A DNA stretch of 5,315 nt. Origin: Pedobacter sp. (GTDB lineage Bacteria; Bacteroidota; Bacteroidia; Sphingobacteriales; Sphingobacteriaceae). Within the stretch, counting starts at the first letter, position 1, and each line of letters begins with the position of its first letter. This document shows, one piece after another, positions 1-4,598 of the stretch. The stretch covers positions 1 to 5,315 of the forward strand of contig JASLGV010000539.1 in the NCBI GenBank assembly GCA_030149995.1. Direction: 5' to 3'. The translations under genes and the position numbers were made by a program. A model generated the notes under the pieces. That model worked only from the letters and a program-made list of their open reading frames with translations. It was not told where the DNA came from and searched no databases.

Positions 1-517
1 ATTTTTGGCAGAAAACAGTCCGCTGGATCTGATTTTGTATAATGTACCTGGCCGTACTGGCAGCAATATGAGTCCGGAAACAACCTGCCGGCTGGCACAC
101 GATTTCAGGAACATTATTGCAACCAAAGAAGCTTCGGGCAGTTTTGATCAGTTTAACCAGATTATGCGCGATAAACCGAAAGATTTTCTTTTAATTTCCG
201 GAGATGATCCAATTACCTTACCTATGATTGCCCTGGGTGCAGCAGGTATTATCTCGGTCATCGGAAATGCCTTACCAAAGCAATTTTCTGAAATGGTTAA
301 GCAATGTTTAGCCGGCGATTTTAAAGCTGCGTTACCTGCCCATTTAAGTTTAGTTGAGTTTACACGTATGGCTTTTGCAGAAGGTAATCCGGCCGGCGTA
401 AAAGCAGCTTTAAAGCACTTAAATATTTGCGGCGACACCGTAAGGTTACCATTGGTAAAAGTATCTGATAAGCTTGAAAAAGCCATTATAGAGGAAGTGG
501 AAAAATTAAGTCGCTAA
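1..517 (+). CDS. dapA: 4-hydroxy-tetrahydrodipicolinate synthase, C-terminal part (5' end outside window)
   Basis: DapA condenses pyruvate with L-aspartate semialdehyde in the cytoplasm, the first committed step to diaminopimelate and lysine. About 171 residues are visible against a family length near 290-300, so roughly the first 120 are missing. The frame is open from base 2; the TTG at 5-7 is an internal Leu codon, not a start. Seen directly: YNVPGRTG, encoded at about 38-61, which holds the active-site Tyr and the Arg that binds the aspartate semialdehyde carboxylate; ATKEASG, whose Lys (codon 125-127) is the Schiff-base lysine; and SGDD followed by GAAGIISVIGNALP, the usual C-terminal barrel strand and loop. 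All expected catalytic residues of the visible part are present. The gene stops at TAA 515-517 and a strong terminator follows 25 bp later, so it ends its transcript. The main alternative within the family would be another DapA/NanA-type lyase; the residues favour DapA. Confidence 0.95.
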   Translation, partial: FLAENSPLDLILYNVPGRTGSNMSPETTCRLAHDFRNIIATKEASGSFDQFNQIMRDKPKDFLLISGDDPITLPMIALGAAGIISVIGNALPKQFSEMVKQCLAGDFKAALPAHLSLVEFTRMAFAEGNPAGVKAALKHLNICGDTVRLPLVKVSDKLEKAIIEEVEKLSR

Positions 518-542
518 TGCAAATTCATATTCATTAACTTTT

Positions 543-578
543 AAATGCACCTGCTTAAAACCAGGTGCATTTTTTTTG
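543..578 (+). terminator. Intrinsic terminator of dapA
   Basis: A perfect 11-bp stem (543-553 with 562-572, core ATGCACCTG/CAGGTGCAT) encloses an 8-nt loop and runs directly into a run of T ending at 578. It lies 25 bp after the dapA stop and separates dapA from the lipoprotein gene downstream. Confidence 0.9.
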
Positions 579-655
579 GGGTAAGAAATCTCTTTCGCAA
601 ACTGTGTAACTAAAAAGTTTCCTTATCAAAAATGAAGCTGGTCTGTTTTTCGGTT

Positions 656-678
656 TAAAGGCATAATTATTGCCTTTA
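656..678. repeat. Inverted repeat upstream of the small lipoprotein gene
   Basis: TAAAGGCA (656-663) and TGCCTTTA (671-678) form a perfect 8-bp inverted repeat around the 7-nt spacer TAATTAT. It lies 28 bp before the ATG at 707. The sequence TATAAT overlaps its right arm (677-682), so it could be an operator over a promoter, or a leader hairpin. No clean Bacteroidota promoter pair is visible in 579-706, so the role is inferred from position only. Confidence 0.4.
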
Positions 679-706
679 TAATTTAACACACACAAACTAC
701 ACACAA

Positions 707-970
707 ATGAAAAAACTTTTTTTAGCAGGCCTGGCTGTATGTATGCTGGGCTGTAAAACACCTGTTTTTATGATGGGGATGACCGAAACGGAATTTAAAA
801 AAGCCAACCGATCGGCCTCGCTGATTTTGGCAACTATTGAGGGAACCAGTATTTACAGAAGATTTGATCCCTTAAGGGAAAAGTATGATTTCTTTTATTT
901 TGAACGGAACAAACTTGTTAAGTACGAAGAATCTTTTTATCCCGAACTGAACAAGTATATACCCTATTAA
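707..970 (+). CDS. Small lipoprotein, possibly BamE/SmpA-like
   Basis: This encodes 87 residues that I do not recognise as a named protein. It starts with a lipoprotein signal peptide: Lys-Lys at 2-3, a hydrophobic stretch at 4-14, then M-L-G-C with the lipidated Cys at 16 (the -3 Met is not canonical). The mature protein has no acidic surface-export signal after the Cys, so an inward-facing membrane anchor is more likely than surface display; this is inference. The mature part begins MGMTETEFKKAN (about 23-34) and ends with an aromatic strand, YDFFYFERNKLVKYEES. A Gly-Met-Thr turn and helix followed by a FYF...LV strand is the layout of the BamE/SmpA/OmlA fold, but the family call is tentative. 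The ATG follows an A/C-rich stretch with no Shine-Dalgarno sequence, typical of Bacteroidota. It stands alone between two terminators. Confidence 0.8.
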   Translation: MKKLFLAGLAVCMLGCKTPVFMMGMTETEFKKANRSASLILATIEGTSIYRRFDPLREKYDFFYFERNKLVKYEESFYPELNKYIPY

Positions 971-1004
971 AAACAAAAAAGACCTTTTAAGGTCTTTTTT
1001 GTTT
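971..1004. terminator. Bidirectional terminator between convergent genes
   Basis: A perfect 14-bp stem (971-984 with 991-1004, core AAAAAAGACC/GGTCTTTTTT) has a 6-nt loop. It carries a T-rich tail on both strands. It starts immediately after the lipoprotein stop codon and lies 17 bp past the stop of the minus-strand histone-like gene, so it can serve both. Confidence 0.88.
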
Positions 1005-1021
1005 AAGCTCGTTTGCAATTC

Positions 1022-1198
1022 TTACGCTTTGTTTTTAGTTTCCTGTACTTCTAAGCGAATGGCCTGAGCCAGGTTTTTTAAATCCTGTAAGCCTTTACGT
1101 AAACGCGTACCGGCAGCGCTGTTTCCTTTGCTATAAAACTTATCCGCATCCGCTTCTAAAGCAGTTACTAAATTCTTCACTTCTTCGAATTTTTTCAT
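1022..1198 (-). CDS. Histone H1/Hc1-like small basic protein
   Basis: This is a 58-codon gene starting MKKFEEVKNLVTALEADADK and ending KNKA. It has alternating basic and acidic helical character, the central segment FYSKGNSAAGTRLRKGLQDL (21-40), and a helical second half rich in Leu, Lys and Arg. It matches what I know of the short proteins annotated as histone H1 (Hc1 family) in Bacteroidota, thought to be DNA-binding and nucleoid-associated; binding here is inferred. It has no signal peptide or membrane segment. The ATG at 1196-1198 is supported by a strong AGGAG nine bases upstream. It is transcribed alone, convergent with the lipoprotein gene, and shares its terminator. Upstream, TATAAT (1275-1270) with TTTG 16 nt before it (1295-1292) on the minus strand is a possible but weak promoter. 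Confidence 0.82.
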   Translation of the reverse strand: MKKFEEVKNLVTALEADADKFYSKGNSAAGTRLRKGLQDLKNLAQAIRLEVQETKNKA

Positions 1199-1207
1199 TT
1201 TTTGTTA

Positions 1208-1212
1208 CTCCT
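1208..1212 (-). promoter_or_regulatory. Shine-Dalgarno sequence of the histone-like gene
   Basis: The minus strand reads AGGAG here, with nine bases before the ATG at 1198. It fixes the start codon. It is the only clear Shine-Dalgarno sequence I found in front of a gene in this window; the other starts have A-rich or plain AT-rich leaders, as is usual in Bacteroidota. Confidence 0.7.
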
Positions 1213-1383
1213 GTTATTTTAAGGTTTTTAGTTTTGATTACAGTAACCTAATTTAAACTGTTTATTTTAATTATAAAACAATTATTTAAAACAAATAATA
1301 ACATAAAACCCTGTTTTTTTTAACATTCGGCAGTTTTATAAACAAAAAAGACCAAAACCATGGTTCAGCATCTTTTTTAAAAT

Positions 1384-1415
1384 AAAAAAAGCCCCTTAAA
1401 TAGTCTAAGGGGCTT
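1384..1415 (-). terminator. Intrinsic terminator of the alpha-oxoamine synthase gene
   Basis: A perfect 10-bp stem, AAGCCCCTTA (1389-1398) with TAAGGGGCTT (1406-1415), has a 7-nt loop. On the minus strand it is followed by a T run (1390-1384). It begins 24 bp after the stop codon at 1440. The rest of the spacer, 1199-1383, is very AT-rich and holds only the leader of the histone-like gene and a weak symmetric stretch at 1344-1378. Confidence 0.88.
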
Positions 1416-1439
1416 CGTATATATTTTTCAATCAAACAG

Positions 1440-2681
1440 TTAGCTGGTTGCAAACTGATGTTCTTTATAGTAGCCTATTTTCAGCTTTTCAGACACTTCA
1501 CTAAAAGCATCTAAGGTACGCTGTACATCTTCAAGTGTGTGTACGGCGGTTGGAATTAAACGCAGTTCAATCATACCTTTCGGGATAACCGGATATACAA
1601 CAATCGAACAGAAGATGCTGTAGTTTTCGCGTAAATCATAGGTTAAGGCTGTGGCCTCCGTTAACTCACCTTTTAAGAATACAGGTGTTACTACTGTATC
1701 GGTTACCCCCAGATCAAATCCGCGTTCGCGTAATCCTTTTTGCAGCGCTGTAGCAATGGTCCACAGCTGGTCTTTTAATTCTGGCCGTGTTTTTAACAGC
1801 TCCAAACGTTTCAACAAACCGATTACCATTGGCATTGGCAAAGCTTTGGCAAAAGTTTGCGAACGCATGTTATATCTTAAATAATTGGTTATATCTACTG
1901 TTGAAGCAACAAAAGCACCGATACCGGCCATTGATTTTGCAAAAGTAGCAAAGTATACATCAATGCCTTCAATACAATCTTGTGCTTCGTGTGTACCTGC
2001 ACCGGTTTTACCCATGGTTCCAAAACCGTGTGCATCATCAACCAGGATACGGAAATTAAATTCTTTCTTAAGCTCGATCAGTTCTTTTAATTTACCCTGC
2101 GCACCGCTCATACCAAACACACCTTCCGTAATTAAAAGGATGCCACCGTTGTTTCCTTCCACCAGCTTGGCTGCACGCTCCAGCTGTTTGCGCGCACTTT
2201 CTATATCATTGTGTTTGTAAACAAAACGTTTTCCCATATGTAAACGTAAACCATCTACAATACAGGCATGCGATTCTGCATCGTAAACAACTACATCGTT
2301 TCTATCTACCAGGGTATCGATAATAGAGACCATTCCCTGATAGCCATAATTTAATAAAAATGCATCCGGCTTACCTACAAATGCAGCCAGTTCCTGTTCC
2401 AGCTGCTCGTGGTACTTGGAATCGCCGCTCATCATACGTGCACCCATTGGATAGGCCATACCAAATTTGGCTGCTGCCTCCTCATCTGCCTGCCTTACTT
2501 CAGGATGGTTTGCCAAACCCAGATAATTATTTAAACTCCATACAAGATGCTCTTTTCCACGAAATTGCATGTGTGGTGCAATTTCACCTTCTAACTGCGG
2601 GAATGAGAAATACCCATGAGACCATTTCTGATGCTGACCCAGCGGCCCCATGTGTTTTGTTATTTTATCAAATATATCCAA
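1440..2681 (-). CDS. PLP-dependent alpha-oxoamine synthase family enzyme (SPT/KBL/BioF-like)
   Basis: The 413-residue product belongs to the fold-type I PLP enzymes that condense an amino acid with an acyl thioester (serine palmitoyltransferase, 2-amino-3-ketobutyrate CoA ligase, BioF). Seen: an N-terminal LNNYLGLANHP (50-60); ESHACIVDG with the pyridine-stacking His138; VDDAHGFGTMG with Asp215 and His218; TFAKSMAG with the PLP-binding Lys249; and a C-terminal LRLIPTAVHT with Arg374, the usual substrate carboxylate-binding position. All core residues are intact, so it should be active. The GSRFLNGT motif of known bacterial SPTs is replaced by GARMMSGD (80-87), so it is probably a paralogue of the sphingolipid enzyme. 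The substrate cannot be read from sequence; a sphingolipid or sulfonolipid (cysteate) substrate is possible. The likely start is TTG at 2681, since no in-frame ATG lies between it and the upstream stop. ATG at 2651 (residue 11) is the alternative. It has its own promoter and terminator. Confidence 0.93.
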   Translation of the reverse strand: MDIFDKITKHMGPLGQHQKWSHGYFSFPQLEGEIAPHMQFRGKEHLVWSLNNYLGLANHPEVRQADEEAAAKFGMAYPMGARMMSGDSKYHEQLEQELAAFVGKPDAFLLNYGYQGMVSIIDTLVDRNDVVVYDAESHACIVDGLRLHMGKRFVYKHNDIESARKQLERAAKLVEGNNGGILLITEGVFGMSGAQGKLKELIELKKEFNFRILVDDAHGFGTMGKTGAGTHEAQDCIEGIDVYFATFAKSMAGIGAFVASTVDITNYLRYNMRSQTFAKALPMPMVIGLLKRLELLKTRPELKDQLWTIATALQKGLRERGFDLGVTDTVVTPVFLKGELTEATALTYDLRENYSIFCSIVVYPVIPKGMIELRLIPTAVHTLEDVQRTLDAFSEVSEKLKIGYYKEHQFATS

Positions 2682-2715
2682 TGTAATATGTTTTAATGTA
2701 CTTTTCTTTTTTTTG

Positions 2716-2747
2716 CAAATTTACGGTTTACCCGGCTCAATATCAAC
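2716..2747 (-). promoter_or_regulatory. Bacteroidota-type promoter of the alpha-oxoamine synthase gene
   Basis: On the minus strand GTTG (2747-2744) is followed after exactly 20 nt by TAAATTTG (2723-2716). This is a full match to the Bacteroidota -7 box TAnnTTTG, with a -33 TTG at accepted spacing. Transcription would begin near 2709, giving a leader of about 28 nt to the TTG start at 2681 or about 58 nt to the ATG at 2651. Since the ftsZ terminator lies just upstream, the enzyme is likely expressed independently of the division genes. Confidence 0.65.
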
Positions 2748-2791
2748 CTATTTAACAAACATATGGTTGTCTGATGCCCTAATTTTATGCC

Positions 2792-2822
2792 AAAAAAGCC
2801 TCAACAATAATGTTGAGGCTTT
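2792..2822 (-). terminator. Intrinsic terminator of ftsZ
   Basis: A perfect 12-bp stem, AAAGCCTCAACA (2795-2806) with TGTTGAGGCTTT (2811-2822), has a 4-nt loop. The minus strand runs into T residues at 2797-2792. It begins 20 bp after the ftsZ stop at 2843 and closes the ftsA-ftsZ transcript. Confidence 0.9.
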
Positions 2823-2842
2823 AAATCTATCTTTGAGCTCCC

Positions 2843-4468
2843 TTAATCAACGTTGTCGTGCAAAAAGGAATTATTCGGTCTGATCTCTGTACCGCCTTCA
2901 GCATCATTGCTTAAGGTAAAGCGGCTTACTTGTGATTCTGACGAGTGCTGAACCTGCTGTAACTGCATTTGCTTACGTTTATAAGCTGGCTCATTTTCAA
3001 GTTCCTGCAAACCATTGGTGGTACGCAATTTCATGCTTAAATCTTTAAGACGTAAGATGCGTTCTTTAGATTTACGCAACTGCTCTTCCATTGATTCGTC
3101 GTTTTTATCATCATCCAGTCCTGCAACAGCTACTTCTTCTAAAGCAGGCATTACTGGAATTTCCGCCACCGGCGTTTCAAACACAAACTCTGTCTCAGCC
3201 AGTTTTACTTCAAATTCAAATCCGCTTTCTACCGGTGCTTCTGCCATCGGCTCTTCCTCAATCAGGGTGTGCCTTACAATGTTGTTTTCAGGCTCCTGCA
3301 TTTTAGGGGCTTCTGTTTTGTTAAACATACCTCCAAACAAATCGGCTTGAGAAGGCCCTTCTTTTGCTGTTACGGTTGCTTGCTGATAAACAGGTTCTGC
3401 TTTAGGCTGTATAAAAGAGTTAACAGGTTCTACAGGTCTAACCAGTGGTGCTTCTTCTGGTGTTAATAAAGAAATTTTCTTTTTATTTTTCTCTTCATTA
3501 ACACGTTGCTCTGAAGTTTGGAAACCGGTAGCAATAATGGTAACAGAAAGTTTTTCTCCTAAAGATTCATCTGAACAGTTACCCCAGATTAAATCGGCAG
3601 ATAAACCTGCTTTTTCCTGAATGTAATCTGTAATGATCGAAACCTCATCCATGGTTACCTCACGGGCACCAGAGCTGATGTTTAACAAGATGTAGCGGGC
3701 GCCTTCAATTTCACTATCTTTCAATAAAGGAGAAGCCAGGGCACCTTCAACAGCCTGCAAAGCACGCTCATCGCCTTCGGCTGCATAACTCCCCATAATG
3801 GCTACACCGCTTTCTTTCATTACGGTACGCACATCTTTAAAATCCACGTTTATATAACCTGGAACCGTAATAATCTCGGCAATACCTTTAGCTGCAGTTG
3901 TTAAAATATCGTCGGCCTGACCAAAGGCAGAACCCAAAGTCAGGTTGCCAAAAATTTCCCTTAAACGATCGTTTGAAATAACCAGGTAAGAATCTACATA
4001 CTTCTTCAGTTCTTCCATCCCCTCTTCTGCCTGTAATCTTCTTCTTTTTCCTTCAAAAGAGAAAGGCGTGGTTATAATGGCAACAGTTAAAATGTCAAGT
4101 TCCTTGGCGGCTTTTGCAATAATCGGGCTGGCGCCTGTACCTGTACCTCCACCCATACCGGCTGTAATAAACAACATTTTTGTTGTACTGCCCAGCATGG
4201 CTTTTATATCATCAATATTTTCAATAGCAGAGTTTTTTCCCACTTCCGGAATTGAACCTGCCCCCATTCCTTCTGTCAAACTCGCACCCAATTGTACCTT
4301 ATTTGGTATCGGACTTGATTCCAGTGCCTGTGCATCTGTATTACAAATAATAAAGTCCACACCGGTAATACCCGAAAGGTACATATGGTTTACTGCGTTG
4401 CCGCCACCGCCACCAACACCAATCACCTTGATAATTGACGACTTATCTTTTAACATTTCAAACTGCAT
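2843..4468 (-). CDS. ftsZ: Cell division protein FtsZ
   Basis: FtsZ is the cytoplasmic tubulin-like GTPase that forms the division ring. The 541-residue product has the GTPase core at about 11-316: GVGGGGGNAV (17-26), the tubulin signature GGGTGTG (106-112), and the T7 synergy loop NVDFKDVR (207-214) with Asn207, Asp209 and Asp212 that complete the neighbouring subunit's active site. A long variable linker rich in Pro and Glu (about 317-455) follows, then a charged helical segment (about 456-485, EEQLRKSKERILRLKDLSMK). The C-terminal peptide-like EPAYKRKQ (493-500) is followed by a further 41 residues ending NSFLHDNVD, a tail I associate with Bacteroidota FtsZ. E. coli FtsZ is 383 residues; the excess is linker and tail. 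The start at ATG 4468 gives MQFEMLKDKSSI directly before the first core strand. A GTG at 4555 would add 29 unrelated residues. It lies downstream of ftsA with a 130-bp spacer. Confidence 0.97.
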   Translation of the reverse strand: MQFEMLKDKSSIIKVIGVGGGGGNAVNHMYLSGITGVDFIICNTDAQALESSPIPNKVQLGASLTEGMGAGSIPEVGKNSAIENIDDIKAMLGSTTKMLFITAGMGGGTGTGASPIIAKAAKELDILTVAIITTPFSFEGKRRRLQAEEGMEELKKYVDSYLVISNDRLREIFGNLTLGSAFGQADDILTTAAKGIAEIITVPGYINVDFKDVRTVMKESGVAIMGSYAAEGDERALQAVEGALASPLLKDSEIEGARYILLNISSGAREVTMDEVSIITDYIQEKAGLSADLIWGNCSDESLGEKLSVTIIATGFQTSEQRVNEEKNKKKISLLTPEEAPLVRPVEPVNSFIQPKAEPVYQQATVTAKEGPSQADLFGGMFNKTEAPKMQEPENNIVRHTLIEEEPMAEAPVESGFEFEVKLAETEFVFETPVAEIPVMPALEEVAVAGLDDDKNDESMEEQLRKSKERILRLKDLSMKLRTTNGLQELENEPAYKRKQMQLQQVQHSSESQVSRFTLSNDAEGGTEIRPNNSFLHDNVD

Positions 4469-4526
4469 AATCTTATGAATCAGTTGTTTAAAAATTCTTA
4501 ATTCCTGTTCATTACTCCATGTAATA

Positions 4527-4577
4527 TTAACACTTTTTCCACATACGTTTTCCACAAGTGTTAAAATTGTGGAAAAC
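4527..4577. promoter_or_regulatory. Cluster of DnaA-box-like 9-mers and nested inverted repeats before ftsZ
   Basis: Three exact copies of TTTTCCACA, which fits the relaxed DnaA box TTWTNCACA, lie within 42 bp. Two are on the plus strand (4535-4543, 4548-4556) and one on the minus strand (4576-4568). Two perfect inverted repeats overlay them: TTAACACTT (4527-4535) with AAGTGTTAA (4556-4564), and GTTTTCCACAA (4547-4557) with TTGTGGAAAAC (4567-4577). The site is 59-109 bp upstream of the ftsZ start, where a promoter or leader control would sit. Binding by DnaA is inference from the motif. Neither hairpin is followed by a T run, so they are not simple terminators. Confidence 0.5.
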
Positions 4578-4598
4578 TCTTTTTATGTTGAAAAATAA

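Noticed and set aside
5..7. TTG as a start of a short DapA-like protein
   Set aside because: The frame is open to the window edge, and the product would lack about 120 residues of the barrel. It is an internal Leu codon of a cut gene.
148..486. 112-codon open frame on the minus strand inside dapA
   Set aside because: It is entirely antisense to a clearly real dapA and has no recognisable protein features.
1344..1378. Possible hairpin AAAAAAGA...TCTTTTTT with inner AACCATGGTT
   Set aside because: The outer arms are almost only A/T with a 19-nt loop, and a much better terminator lies at 1384-1415. Chance symmetry in an AT-rich spacer is likely.
2551..2560. TTTTCCACG in the synthase gene as a further DnaA-like box
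   Set aside because: It differs from the box at the last base and lies alone within coding sequence.
4068..4478. 136-codon open frame on the plus strand inside ftsZ
   Set aside because: It is antisense to the most conserved part of ftsZ, and its composition (Pro/Ile runs) mirrors the Gly-rich GTPase motifs. It has no recognisable domain.
4512..4520. Minimal leader frame ATG-GAG-TAA on the minus strand before ftsZ
   Set aside because: A two-codon frame is expected by chance and has no supporting ribosome site or conserved context that I can see.
4469..4555. Extension of FtsZ to a GTG start at 4555, adding 29 residues
   Set aside because: The added residues do not resemble FtsZ and would place the DnaA-like boxes and inverted repeats inside the coding region. 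ATG 4468 gives a normal FtsZ N-terminus.
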